DNA from: Epiperipatus broadwayi
Lineage: Eukaryota > Onychophora > Udeonychophora > Euonychophora > Peripatidae
Length of the DNA stretch: 64,000 bases
Assembly: GCA_028023455.1 (NCBI GenBank)
Contig: JAQFVV010000042.1
Span: 4,729,739-4,793,738, forward strand
Direction: 5' to 3'
Positions 12,468 to 24,109 of this stretch are shown piece after piece (position 1 is the first letter of the stretch; each line of letters begins with the position of its first letter). Under the pieces are notes generated by a model. The model saw only the letters and a program-made list of their open reading frames with translations, did not search any database and was not told where the DNA came from. Position numbers and translations under genes: made by a program.

Positions 12468-13481
12468 AAATTTGGCTGATGAAATGTACCATTAGAGATA
12501 ATAAAAAATTTAGCTGTAATTTTCAGAAAATCATAATTTTGCACTTATATATGCAATTACCTAAGGAATGCTTATGTAGTTTAATTTATAAGTTTTCATG
12601 CAATATATAACAGATTTTGAGTTTTAACTTGAAGATCATATTAACTTGAAGTTTGTAATTGAGAATTTCTCAAAAAGTCTAAATTGTAATTAATTGGGAG
12701 GGAGGTCTTGACATCACTATACCTATTATTATTTTTGAAATATTATATAAATAGAAAAATCAAATATATAAACAAATTGAAATTTCACTTCAAATTTTTA
12801 ATTTGATGCTTTGGGAAGAATATAAATCCATGAAATATAACATCCACATAATAACTTTTCTTTTTTATATACATAATTCTCAACATAGAAAAATCTTATT
12901 ATTGTGTATCTTTATGCATGCTAGCTTAAGCAGCAGCACAAGTTATTCCTATTATGAACAACCTCAACTGTTCTCTGCAAAATAATTTTGAAGGCAATTG
13001 AGATTCAACAATAAGAATTTGGTAAGACAGTCACTTCAAGCTTATTATAAAAGTCTTTGGGTACATGAAGGAAATGGAAAATTTTTAGAGATTGTATTTA
13101 ATCTCGGTAGTCTCATTTTTAGCTAAACCTATGCCAAACTTCATTGTATTCATATTATAAATTGTTTTACTATTCAGAATTTTTTTCAAAGCTTCTCCCG
13201 GCAAAAAAAAAAACTCTTACAATTCCTCATTCTTTGAAAGTAACTTTTATCAGTAATACGTTACCTAATAGGAAAAAAGCAATGGAATTTCTGGATGCCT
13301 GGTTTTGAAAATGCATATTTTTTTCTAATGTGTTGATTTTTTTATTGAAGAAAAAAAAATTCCAGATATTTTAGGTGTATACTATATAAACAGCTGAAAA
13401 AGTATAATAAATTGTTCTTCATATGTAGTGGAGTACTTGCCTTTGCTCTATCTTAACAAATCTTAAAACTATCACATCAAT
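12468..13481 (+). repeat. Dispersed repeat DR1, copy 2
   Basis: This copy runs parallel to 22610-23750. Matching blocks include AGAAAATCATAATTTTGCAC (near 12526), TCTTTATGCATGCTA (near 12908), TATCAGTAATAC (near 13248), AAACAGCTGAAAAAGTA (near 13389) and TTGTTCTTCATA (near 13412). After the family-A insertion the similarity resumes at about 14690-14760 (TTATTGCTTGGTTATTTTTC, compare TTGTTGCTTGGTCATTGTTTC near 23935). No open frame survives. It may be the untranslated or decayed part of a larger transposon. Confidence 0.5.
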
Positions 13482-14492
13482 AAACATCATATGATCACTA
13501 TTTTAAAACAGTAACTAACTCTTCATACAATAATGCCAACCAGTGTAAGCCATAATAATCAATGGATACAAGAAGATCTGGGAAGATTGTATGAGTAGGC
13601 AATAGATAGGGATTTTATGCACAAATCTTGCATTCATATATATATATATTGCTTATAATAACTTCTTTCATATACACTTTGATGCAAACAAATTTTCTTA
13701 AAAAACTTCTTTATTTTCCTTACAGTTTCAACTGACCAGCAGTCTTCATCAGAGCTTTTTAAAAAAAAAAATTATGATTTTAAAGCAAAGGAGATTTGCT
13801 CTGATGAAGACTGCTGGACAGTCAAAACTGTAAGGAAAATAAAGAAGTTTTTTAAGAAAATTTTTTTGCATTGAAGTGTATATGAAAGAAGTTATTCTAA
13901 GCAATATATATATATATGAATATTTTTTTATAAAGATATACAAAAAAAATAAAAGAGAAGAATAAGAGTATATACTTCTAACTCTTGCATTCATTGATTA
14001 CTATAACTTGTTCTGGATGGCACTAATATATGAAGGTTTTATTACTGTTTTAACATCTGGTGTAAGCATAGAAAATAAATGGCGATCATGTGATATTTAG
14101 TGACTTAATACCAATCCAGCCCATGAGATAATGGTGACTATGGTTATTAAAGAACCAGACACCAAAATATATAGATACCAAACTGGGTTCAGATCTGTAT
14201 GACAAGCAAATGAGCTTGGATTGATAACATTTTTGTGCTTTCATTTTGGACTCGTAGCTTGATAGTTAACCAAAAAGGTAAAAGTGGCTGCTGAAGGGTT
14301 GTATTGTCCTAAGATGTAGATGGAGTGGCTTTTGGATCCAAGCCTTCTCACTGATGAAAGCCATAAATTAGAAATTAGTTTGGGAATATGGGGTGAGTAA
14401 GCATTAAATAGGGATTTTAAGCACAAATCTTGCATCCATTGATTACTATGGCTTCCACTGAGTAGCACTACTATATAGAGTTTGATACTCCT
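13482..14492 (+). mobile_element. Family-A foldback element, interrupted by a nested element
   Basis: Left part (13482-13637) has the end block ACATCATATGATCAC and the segments ACTCTTCATACAATAATGCC and GATTTTATGCACAAATCTTGC. After the nested insertion the element continues at 13983 and includes a long form of the family (GTAAGCATAGAAAATAAATG, GGTTCAGATCTGTATGA, TTTGGACTCGTAGCTTGATA) and a decayed hammerhead region (CTCACTGATGAAAGCC near 14347). It sits inside repeat DR1. The open frame on the minus strand at 14241-14468 is a by-product of the repeat. Confidence 0.65.
13638..13982. mobile_element. Nested foldback element, 12-bp target duplication
   Basis: A 345-bp element flanked by identical 12-bp duplications TCTTGCATTCAT (13626-13637 and 13983-13994), inside a family-A element. 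Its two halves are inverted copies: TATATATATTGCTTATAATA (13640s) against the mirror ending near 13915, and TTCTTTATTTTCCTTACAG against CTGTAAGGAAAATAAAGAA. Each half carries CTGATGAAGACTGCTGG followed by a CAGT segment and a (G)AAAC-like end, a hairpin with hammerhead-like cores but an unpaired A after CTGATGA. The right end (13917-13982) is outside the inverted part, AT-rich. The long duplication suggests retrotransposition rather than a cut-and-paste transposon. Confidence 0.75.
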
Positions 14493-15888
14493 TTATCATG
14501 AGCAAATGAAATTCAACCTTGATCCCAGAACCAAATTTTTATGATGGCTAATATTTGAGAAACTATTTGTTTAAATTGTTCAGAGCAGCAGAGCCATCTA
14601 AAAAGTAGTATACCTTTTTCAAATCTAATATCGGCCGTAATCTTAGTATGAGATTATGCTTCTGAAATAAAATATTAAGATCAGAATCCTGGCAGTATGC
14701 TACACTATTAGAAAAATTATTGCTTGGTTATTTTTCCAATGAAAAGATGCACTCAATTAATAAAACAAAATCATCGGTAAAACAGCATTATGAGACCAAT
14801 CATAAATCCCTCTGAAAAAAGTAAAGATGAACAAAAAAAATATATTGCCCAAGCATTTAAAAATATAAATATTCAATCAACATGTTAATGAAATTTATCG
14901 AAAATAATTCAAATACAACTGTTACTAGTCTTTTTATTTCAAATGTAATTGCCAAAATGAAAAACCTTTTAATGATGGAGAATATATGAAAGAAGCTTGG
15001 ATGAAATGTGCACCAGTTCTTTTTGAAGATTTTGAAAACAAAGCAAAAATTATTCAGAGCATAAAAGATTTATCATTGGCTAGAAATACAGTTAAAGAAA
15101 GAGTCCTGCAATGGCTAACAAAATAACTTACCAACAAAAACGAGATATAAAATCTAGCTTAATTTCTCTTTGCATTGATGAAAGTACAGACATAAATGGA
15201 TCAGCCTACTGGCTATTTTTATTCACTATTGTGTTGGAAATAATATCAAAGAATTGATCTGTTTAATATGTGCAATGAAGTTTCAAACATACTGAAAAAA
15301 AAATAGATGTTGCCAACATTGTATCAGTAACTACAGATGATGCTCGAAATATGACTGGAAAAGAAACTGGTTTTCTCAGTTTATTTACCTAACTGTATTG
15401 GACATTCAATTTTGGATTTTCATTGCATTATACATAAGCAGGTTTTACGCACAATGTTAATTTTAAGCCACTGGATGATGTTATGAACTGTTGTGACTAA
15501 TTTAGTCAATTTATTTTATAAATTTATTGAGTGAAGTGAACTCGGCATACAAAGGTTTACTTATGTACTACAATGTCCGATGGTTAAGTTGAAGAAAAGT
15601 TCAAAGATTCATTGAATGTTTAAATGAAATTAGACTGTTTTTAGATGAGAAAATCATTGAAAAATATAATGAATTAATGGATGTTGAATGGCTTTTAAAA
15701 TTAATGTTTTTATTGATGTGTTCACATCTAAATGAATTAAAAGTGAAACTGCAAGGTTATAATAAGACAATTGTCATGTTTGATTTGATCAAAGCATTAG
15801 AAGTTAAATTCAAATATTCAACCATGATATTATTTCTTACACCTTCAAATATTTTCCAAATCTAAAAGAGTTCTGGAATGATTTAGAA

Positions 15889-17519
15889 GATTGTTTTCTC
15901 ATCCCTGATGTTCGCCTCAAGATGTCGCTATTTCTAGATCAATTCCTAAAAATATACCATTTCACCGGCCTTCACCCAACAAAAGAGGAATTTTTCTACG
16001 TTATAAATGCAGAAAAGTCCTCACGTTATGTTGGACGGAGGAGGCGGCAACAGAAGCCAACACAAAGAGACTTCTTTCTATGATAAAACACAAAGAGTTC
16101 CCGACGGCTGCCGGTTATGGCTTTTTTTCTATGCTAAAAGCAAAGAGAAAGAAATGCCTTGATTGGCTGCCGTAGTAGTGGATTTTGTTCATCATTTTCT
16201 CGTAATAGTAGAATATCTATTTTCTCTGTAGTTTCGTGTGAGTGTGTGTATTTTAAGCAGTCATAGTTTTTTAAAATTTGATAAGACGTCTATTTTTTTT
16301 AATGTGTTGTAACTTACTTTACTGTTTTAAGTTTAGTAATAATGTCCTGAAGATTCCATTACGAATGGGTAACCCTCAAAAATTGCTTTTAAGGGTGCGA
16401 AAGGAAAAAAATTTAAAGGATCACGCGAAAAGTACCGTTTTCATGAGAATTCATCCGTGACCAGTTACTTTTGCTATATATATACGCACAAAAAAAAAAC
16501 CCACTGCCTAATTATTAGTAATTACTTGTCCGAAAAATAAAATTAGTCGGGTATTGTTTTTTTTTTTTGTTACATTTATTATTTCAAAATAAGTACTGTC
16601 TTTAAAAAAAAAAAAAAGCAAATTTAACGGGGTTTGCTTTTTTCAATGGAGTCTTTGAATTACGGTTTGTTTGTTTTTATATATACACAAGATTTACCAA
16701 AAAAAAAAAAAAGAAACCCACTTTCTGATTAATTACTGTCAAAAAAAATGCAAATTAGTCGGCTCTCATTTTTAAATTTAGTATTTCAATAACGGTACCC
16801 TTTTTATATAGACAGACTTAACAAAAACAACCCACTTTCTGATTCATTGCTGTCCCCCCAAAAAAAAAAGAAAACGGAAATTAGTCGGGTATCATTTTTC
16901 AATCGAGTCTTTCAATGACGGTCCTTACTAATAGTAGTCAGGTATCAATTCTAAATTGTAGTATATAAATTACATTACTTTTGATAGATTTAGAATTACG
17001 TCTTGCTTTTTTAATAAAATGATTAATTTACTCTTGACCAAAAATACTGTAACTTTTAAAAAAAAGACACACATAAAGTCCAAAAAAAAAATGAGAAAAA
17101 GCCCTGTAACTTTAAAGACACACACACAAACTAAAAAACAATCTAAGATTAATAAACATTGACTTATTACGTCTTGCTTTTGAATCAAATTATTAATTTG
17201 CTCTTGCAAAAAAAAAAAAGACCGTAACTTTAAAAAGACACACATAAAGTCAAAAAAAAATTAGAAAAACACTGTAACTTTAAAGACACACACACACAAA
17301 TTCAAAAACAAGATAAGATTAATAAACATTTACAAAAATGAAAAAAACTAACATCATATAATAGTATTAGTTAGTAGAATATTTTATTACAAATCTAAGA
17401 AATCAGATCTTTTTAGATCAAATTAACCATTTAGGTCCGGCCCGGAATCGTTATATGTATATGTTTTTGATTAGCATCAACGCCATCCTGTGGCGAACAC
17501 CAGGGATGAGAAAACAACC
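15889..17519. mobile_element. Merlin-like non-autonomous DNA transposon, 8-bp target duplication
   Basis: The element starts GATTGTTTTCTCATCCCTGA and ends with an imperfect inverted copy, so both ends read GRTTGTTTTCTCATCCCTGR inward. Identical 8-bp duplications ATTTAGAA lie at 15881-15888 and 17520-17527. Its ends and internal parts match the 2,481-bp element at 27664: the TTGATTAG-containing inner end, TTTCTATGCTAAAAGCAAAG (16120s) and the C-rich tandem-repeat area. It has no recognisable transposase. It splits the hAT pseudogene, so it came later. Assignment to Merlin rests on the duplication length and on the larger relative. Confidence 0.85.
16996..17336. repeat. Direct tandem repeat, about 171-bp unit x2
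   Basis: Two adjacent units start TTACGTCTTGCTTTT and end GATTAATAAACATT, each with two GTAACTTTAAA...GACACACA blocks. They lie just inside the right terminus of the Merlin-like element and resemble the array in the larger relative at 28600-30050. A minus-strand open frame here is a by-product. Confidence 0.75.
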
Positions 17520-18329
17520 ATTTAGAATCTCACAAGAAGCCAAATCACGTAAAGTTGATGCAAAACTTTGTGCTGTAATTCAATTGATAATTAACGAATT
17601 ATGTTTAAGATTTACACAGTTCAGACAATTTATAAAACCATCAAAATTTATTTTATACCCAGACACAATATCAATGGAGTCTCAAGTTAGAAAATTTTGA
17701 ATGGCTTAATTAGGAAAATATGGAAATGCAATCAGTCAATTTTCAATCCAGTTTATATGGAAACAGAAATTTATTATTTGAGGAATGAGTTAGAAACAAT
17801 GGAAAATGATTGATTATTGAATATATGTAAAAAGAATGCTGAAGAGGAATTACTGACTGCCTGGAATGCTATTGCTGAAACATATGATTGTTTAAAAAAA
17901 TTAGTGACCATTATATTATCAACTTTCTCTTCTACATATGCATGTAAATCATTGTTTTCAGAAATAAATTTAATTAAAGACAGTTCGAGAAATAGAATGA
18001 CAGATGAATCTAGTTCAGCATCTACATTATTAAAATTGACAATTTCCAAAAAATTTTTTTAATTACTATTAATTTTTTACTATTACATTTTATTCAACAC
18101 ATGCTCTTCAAAATAAATATTGTTCACTTTTATTTAGCTTTTTTAGAATTTTTGTTTAATTATTATTGTCATTATTTTGTTTTATAAACTTTTAAAAAAC
18201 TGTAAAAATCAAGTTGTTTATATTTTGATGTATGGCATGCCAATCATTCAATAAATACTTTTTGGAAATTTTTGGCACTTTTCACGTAAAAAGGTTTGCC
18301 ACACCTGGTTTAGATAATTCAATGAAATT

Positions 18330-18905
18330 ATAATGGATATTCATCATCATCATCAACCACTATCAATCCACTGCAGGATGAAGATCTCTCTAAGTTCAAT
18401 CCATCTTCTCAGATCTTTAGCTTCTCTTCTCCACATCACCCCTGAACACTTTATTTCATCCATCCATCTCACATGTAGTCTCTTTCTGGGTCTTTTACAA
18501 TCTCTTGAAATCCAGTTTAAGATTTCAATTGTCCATCTATTGTCATCTCTTCTAGCAATATGTCCAGCCCAACTCCACTGCAGTCTTTTAATTTTTTCAA
18601 TGAGGTCAGTAACACCTGTTTGTTCTCTTACCCATATATTTAGTTTTCGATCTCTTCTTGTTACTCCCAACATGCATCTCTCTATACTTCTTTGAGTGGT
18701 CTTAAGTCTCTGAATTGCTCGCCTATTAAGTGTCCAAGTCTCAGATCCTAAACCTTCCTTTTCAAACATATATAAAGTTATTTATACCAAAAGCACTCCA
18801 ACTAAGTTTAATTCTATGATTAATTTCATTCATTATGTTTCCATCTGTATTAATAATCTGACCAAGGTATTTGTAATTGTTAACTTTTACCTCATCATAA
18901 TCAAT
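18330..18905 (-). pseudogene. LINE reverse-transcriptase C-terminal fragment with 3' end
   Basis: On the minus strand a frame from 18769 to 18353 reads ETWTLNRRAIQRLKTTQRSI, ERCMLGVTRRDRKLN and WSWAGHIARRDDNRWT, the familiar C-terminal part of endonuclease/reverse-transcriptase LINEs of the RTE/CR1-like group. Upstream (18770-18900), in another frame, NNYKYLGQIINTDGN and EINHRIKLSWSAFG belong to the same protein, so there is a frameshift near 18770. The coding part stops close to the CATCATCATCATC run at 18341-18353, which on the minus strand is a (GATGAT) tail, typical of RTE-type 3' ends. The 5' part is missing. Clade assignment is tentative. Confidence 0.85.
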
Positions 18906-18933
18906 CTTTATTTTCATATTTTAAAAATATATA

Positions 18934-19458
18934 AATCTCTGTGGTCAAGTTGCAATCTTTAGTGTCTATACAAGTATATTAGACCATTAATATAGATGGG
19001 ACTCCACCTTTATTGTTAAAAAAAAAAAAAATTGCTTTGACAACAGTTTGAAATTGTTGATTGTTATTGATATTGTCCAAGTAATGAATGGTTTTTAAAG
19101 ATTACTTATAAACCCATTTAGCTTTGAACATTATTACTCTTACAATTTAAGTAATACTTTGGGTGCAATTTAAAATTTATAATTGCAGTTTATAATGTTA
19201 TAATTGACTATTTATTAGTCTACATTCAGAGTAGGTTATATTTACCTATCTAAAGAGGTTTATTTAAACTTCTTTGTATTAATAATTTCAATCTCTGTGG
19301 TCAAGTTGCAATCTTTAGTGTCTATATAAGTATATTATTAGACCATTAATAAAGGTAGGATTCCACCTTTATTATTAAAAGGTTGCCTTAATAACAGTTT
19401 GAAATTGTTGATTGTTATTGATATTGAGATTGTCTAAGTGTTGACTGGTTTTTAAATA
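18934..19458. repeat. Direct repeats about 165 bp, spaced 356 bp
   Basis: The block AATCTCTGTGGTCAAGTTGC through TTGATTGTTATTGATATTG...GGTTTTTAAA occurs at about 18934-19100 and again at 19290-19458 in the same orientation, with small indels (an extra ATTATT-type step and GAGATTG). The interval holds no gene. Either a tandem duplication of a 356-bp unit or two copies of a dispersed repeat. Confidence 0.75.
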
Positions 19459-20593
19459 CATATATATTAAAGTGTTTTCAAATAAAAATTCATAAAACAG
19501 TTTGTAAAAGACAATTTATTACAAAATAAGTCATTTGGAAGTTTTTATACATTGACGAATAAATAAATGACAAAAAACTAAAAAAATAGACTTGAGTTGT
19601 AAAAAAAAAAAAATTATTATTATTGTTGACAAAAATTTTCCAATGGATAAATTGTGAAATATACTACATAATGAAGTATATTAAAATATTGAAGAAAAAA
19701 AATAAAGTAGATTTGAAGAAAACGGGCATAGTAAACCAAACTTAGAAAAACTGTAGAAATAAGAGATCAACCAAATATTTGAAAAGAAAAAAAAAGACGA
19801 TAAAAAAGATGAATAATGAGAAATTCGATCTATATATAAGAATGGTATCCAATAAGTGACAAATGAGTCTAAAATTACAAAAGACAAAAATAAAAAAAAA
19901 TTTGAACTGAAGTAAACAATCTCTAAACATATACCTACTACTAACAATTTTTATAATGTTTTATTAACTTTAGAAATGTAATTTTAAAAGAATAAACCAA
20001 TTAGATGCAATGAATTTAACTGGATTTTTTTTTTAAAGTATTATCGAAGTAAATACAGTATGAAATGTAAAAAAAAAAAATAATTATAGAATCTTGTAAG
20101 TTCTAAGCAATTATGAAATTTTTTTTTTAAAGTTTTGAGATAAAAATGAAAAAAAAAAAAATTGTGTATAATGAAGAATTGCTAAAATAAAGATTTTTTT
20201 TAAAAAAAAAATTACGTAAAAATATATATATAACTGCTACATTTAAAAGTGCTCTTTTTCTTCCATATTTGATTCATCCTCTATGACCAATCTATTCTTT
20301 TAAAACTGGGTTCTTTATTTGAATCAAATTCTTAGTCTAATTTGTTGCCTAATGTATAAAACAAAAAATTAAAATACAGTGAATAAAAAATATACATTTG
20401 TTATTCATATACATACTATATAACACATTATAACTACAGCTTAAAATTAACTTTTTTCTTGATTTTTAAAATTTACCTGTTTTCCCTCCTATTATTATTT
20501 AATTTTTTTCTTTACTAGTAAATTTATTATTTTCCAACCTCTCCCCTCCATCCAATTCATTTTTTAAAAAGAAATACTATATTTTTTCCACAT

Positions 20594-20750
20594 ATTTTAT
20601 TTAAGATTATTTTTTATATACAAATATTTCTTAACCAATCCTTATGACATTGTCATAACGATTGGTTAAGAAAAATTTTAAATGATAGAAAATTATCAAT
20701 AAAAATAGACTAGTTAACGAATATATATAACAATCTTAAATAAAATAAAA
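20594..20750. repeat. Inverted repeat, possible small foldback element
   Basis: Inner arms TTCTTAACCAATCCTTATGA (from 20628) and the mirror ending at 20672 pair almost perfectly around a 3-base centre. Outer blocks TTTTATTTAAGATTATTTTT (20594) and ATAACAATCTTAAATAAAAT (20727-20746) also mirror each other. No target duplication was determined. Confidence 0.6.
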
Positions 20751-21069
20751 AATTATAATATTTATAAAAAATAAAAAAAATTTGAATAAAATTTAAATAA
20801 TTGGAGAGAAAAAATTAATAATAAAATTGAAAGTCAAAAAATAATAAAAAGAATCATAATTGTCCATGATAAGTTTTAATTATAAGATTAGCTTTAATGT
20901 ATTATGTATATTTTTACAAATGTGTAAATTTTTATTCACTGTACAAAGACTCTTGACAATCAACAATTTGTTTCAAATAAAAAAAATTTTTTTTTTTAAT
21001 AATAGCCTAATAGTAGTATGGAAATATATATAATGAATTCATAAATATACATTGAAAATAAATTGTGTA

Positions 21070-22353
21070 CACCGGAGTCTCGTTTCATGCAGATTTTTTT
21101 AATTCAATTTAAGTTATGTGATTCATGTTTCTTCTTAATATCTTTTAATGCGGGTTTTCTTTTATGCGCGATAAAGAAGTTCATATTTCACTATATTTAT
21201 TAGATATCAAGAAATTTAAATTATTAATAACTAATTTTGACTTGAAATTATTTTTTCCCCCAAAAATATAACATTATATTAGCAGCTAACGTGAATATGG
21301 CCTGAAGTTATTTAGAATCTTAGCTTTTACGTAAATAATCTACTTACATTTATGAGTAAATAATAATAGATTTATACTTACGAATATAAAAATATCGCAA
21401 TAAATATTTAAAAATTTAAAATTTTTTTTTCAAGTGTTAGCATCGGTCGGGACGCGAACCCGCAACCCGGGCAACTGCTTGTAAGGCAATTGCGCTGACC
21501 TCTCGGCCACCAATGCAACTTTTAAAACATATTTTGTTAGATATAACAGAAATAAATGTTTTTTTAGATTTTTAAAATAAATAACGAAGATTTTGTTGAG
21601 TTTGTAAACTGTAAATAACCTTTCTAATAATAATGTATAATCTTTTTGTTTTGAGTGCAATCTCACTTTTTTAATATAAACAAAATGTGAATAATTAAAA
21701 TTTATTTCAGTAGTAAACAAAAATATCTATCAAATGAGAACAAATTTATTATTTTCTGATAAGTAAAAATCATTTAATCATAGATTTTCTTTTGTTATGT
21801 GAGACAAAAAAAACGTCAGAAAATGGTAAAATCTGAGTTTGCTGCAATGAACAACCTCTTAAATTCCAACGAGAGCTAAATAGTGATAGGTCTGGATATC
21901 GCGAGCTTTATAAAGAATTAGTAAAATCATCGTCTCAAAGTTTAATCACTGATTACACTGTCGACAGAAAACCATTAACACAGCACAAGACTGAAAGTGG
22001 CACTAGTACTTCCTCGTGACGAATCTGATTTCTTACAAATTCACAAACGAACCGCATATTGTTAAATACCAATAATGATTAAAATATGTATGAAAAAATG
22101 TAAAATTAAATAATACTGTAGTTAATAAAAAAAAGTAACAAAAATTTGTCTTGTATCAATTTTTTATTAGTCATATTTCCATATTTTTTTATGCGAATTT
22201 TAAAGTAATTTTTCCTTGTTGCTTTGTTTTTATGTAGTTTCTGAAAATTACAGAACCTATCCCCCATTTTCAAGGTAAGTCTATTTTTGTGCGATTTTTT
22301 TTAATGCGGTTTTTCTGCGGAACCTATCTACCGCATAAAATGAGACCCAGGTG
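21070..22353 (+). mobile_element. Pogo/Tigger-like DNA transposon, copy 1
   Basis: Termini are inverted copies (CACCGGAGTCTCGTTTCATG at 21070; the right end reads CACCTGGGTCTCATTTTATG inward), preceded on the left by TA; the right flank CA is probably a mutated TA. Inner ends are rich in TTTATGCG-type motifs, as in pogo/Tigger elements. A short remnant at about 21860-22018 reads ELNSDRSGYRELYKELVKSS, SQSLITDYTVDRKP, resembling the tail of Tigger transposases; the DDE core is gone. A tRNA SINE is nested at 21422-21519. Copy 2 lies at 26488-30211 in opposite orientation. Confidence 0.75.
21422..21519 (-). repeat. tRNA-derived SINE, nested in Tigger-like copy 1
   Basis: On the minus strand: GCATTGGTGGCCGAGAGGTC, a TTGCCTTACAAGCAGTTG hairpin, GGGTTCGCGTCCC (B box) and an A-tail (the T-run at 21422-21430). 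It is the copy with the best-preserved D-arm (GGCCGAGAGGTCAGCGC). Flanking duplications are not clear because the tail runs into A/T-rich host sequence. It is not a functional tRNA gene: it lacks a proper acceptor stem and continues into the SINE body. Confidence 0.85.
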
Positions 22354-22609
22354 CATAATGATTGTAAAAATTCATCAGAATGGAAAAAATATGCAGTATC
22401 CAAATCCTGGAAGTGATGGTAATTTTCATTGATAATGAGATTAGAAATAAATTTTTTGCGGTAATGTCAAATAGTACAATTCTTAGAGAATAACCTCTAT
22501 AAAGACAGCAACAATTTTGATTAGACTGAACATGATGGTAGTTTGATATTTTTCTCTTTCCTGAAGACTTGGGGAAAAAAAAATCCTTTTTTTTTTTAAA
22601 GTTTAATTC

Positions 22610-23990
22610 ACCAAATGAATCAACAGCTAGTAAAAAATACAAATTTTTAATTTTTATCTGATGTAATTTTGAAGTTACAGCTGTTTGAAATTCCAGAAAA
22701 TTGTAATTTTGCACTCGTATGCAATTAAACGAGGGATGATTAGTCAGAATTAGTATAGAAGCTGCAGAAAATACCAAATAGAAACGTATAAGCTTTCATA
22801 TTATAGGTAGCATGATTAGATTTTGATTGTTTTTAATTTCAAAATCAAACCATAAATTTCTCAAAAACTTATTTTAAAAATTTTGAAAAAAAAAAAAACA
22901 ATCTCAGAAACATGTGTCTTGGTGTCATTCGTGAAAAGTTTCATTATGGGAACATAATATATTTTTTTGTTTTTAAAAATATTATATAATCAAATTTTTA
23001 TTATATTTTAAAAATATTATACAAACAGAAAAAAAAAACAAATTTGTAATTTTTATTGAAATTTTCAATTGGAAGACCAGTTGTTTTTTTTTTTTAAATA
23101 AGTTTATTATGCTATGACAAGATAAACATAATAAGTAAACTGGGGAAGGTGAGGAGGAGTTAGAAAAATAAAAAGCCTTGAAATATATCCATATAATAAG
23201 TAATTTTTTTTTTTTACCTAACTCTTGCTTAAAATATCAATACAGAAAAATCTTAAAATAATTCTGGATCTTTATGCATGCTAACATTGTGGTAAAAATT
23301 TTTTTTGAAAAACTGTAATTATTTCAAGTTTATATCAAAGTCCCTCAAGTAGGCAAAAAAATTTTCAGGGAAGAATTGGACTTATGCCATTTTAGTTATC
23401 AGTCAGCCAAATTATTCCTAGCAACCAATGATCATTAATATTCAAATATCATTAAATTGTTTTATTTCTGTGAAAACTTGTTTCAAGATTCTTCTGGCCA
23501 ATATCTTTGTCAGTAATACTCATGTGATACAAAGAAGAAAAAAACAATGGAACTTGTGAATGTTTGCTTTTGGATTTGCATCTAAAAGTCTACTTTTCAA
23601 ATAATTTCTCTTCCAATATTTTATTTTTTTATTGGAAAAAACTAATCCATAGAATCATATCAGATTTACTTCATGCAAACAGCTAAAAAGGTAACTATTT
23701 GCTCTTCATAGGGTCACTGGATACTTTGCAGTAAATCTCTTCACTGTTCCCCCAACATCAGGACATCACACTTTTCCTATGGGCTTTAATTCGAAAATCA
23801 CTTTCAAGGAAACATATCATTAAAAAACTTTTCTGTTTTAAATTGTTTTAATCATGTTTAAAATATTCAGATATACAAACAATACTTTTCAGTTTGACAT
23901 TATCAGAATGCTTGTAGTAGACTATTGTTGGAAAAATTGTTGCTTGGTCATTGTTTCAATGAAAAGATTGGATCTCATCTTGTAAAACAA
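22610..23990 (+). repeat. Dispersed repeat DR1, copy 3
   Basis: This is the longest uninterrupted copy of the family also seen at 12468-13481 plus 14510-14760. Shared blocks include AATTGTAATTTTGCACTCGT, TCTTTATGCATGCTAACA, GTCAGTAATACTCATG, CAAACAGCTAAAAAGGTAAC, TGCTCTTCATA and GAAAAATTGTTGCTTGGTCA. It starts close to the right end of Tigger-like copy 1. No open frame was recognised. Confidence 0.5.
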
Positions 23991-24109
23991 AATTGATTTT
24001 GCAAAAAAATTATATTCTTTTTTTATTTTATTTTCTCCATCAAATAAATGTATTACTCAGTTGTTGTTTTTTTTTGTTATAAAACAATGTCTTTTCAGAA
24101 TCAATAGTC

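Larger units (their letters stand above)
14755..18062 (+). pseudogene. hAT-superfamily transposase pseudogene, split by insertion
   Basis: Reading across frames recovers hAT landmarks in order. A BED-finger-like end (KQHYETNHK) lies near 14780. The catalytic-region signature SLCIDESTD lies near 15160-15190. A region resembling the VRWLS block of ZBED/GTF2IRD2-type hAT proteins lies near 15570-15600, followed by FLDEKIIEKYNEL and HLNELKVKLQG (15640-15760). After a 1,631-bp insertion (15889-17519), sequence resumes at 17528, and the C-terminal dimerisation domain reads STYACKSLFSEINLIK and SRNRMTDES (17930-18010), ending at a stop at 18060. Several frameshifts and stops make it inactive. hAT transposases move DNA by cut and paste using a DDE domain with an inserted helical region. 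Target duplication of the hAT itself was not found. Confidence 0.85.

Noticed and set aside
13801-13830. Full hammerhead in the nested 13.6-kb foldback
   Set aside because: The core boxes are there, but an extra A separates CTGATGA from stem II and stems I and III do not pair convincingly; kept only as a related module.
17774-18049. 91-codon minus-strand frame
   Set aside because: Antisense of the hAT C-terminal dimerisation region.
18333-18695. 120-codon open frame on the plus strand
   Set aside because: Antisense of the LINE reverse-transcriptase fragment, which has clear protein similarity on the minus strand.
21422-21519. Functional tRNA gene
   Set aside because: A and B boxes are present but the acceptor stem is not, an A-tail follows, and six dispersed copies with target duplications show a SINE.
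22328-22777. 149-codon open frame on the minus strand
   Set aside because: It starts in repeat DR1 and ends by translating the terminal repeat of the Tigger-like element; a product of repeat junctions.
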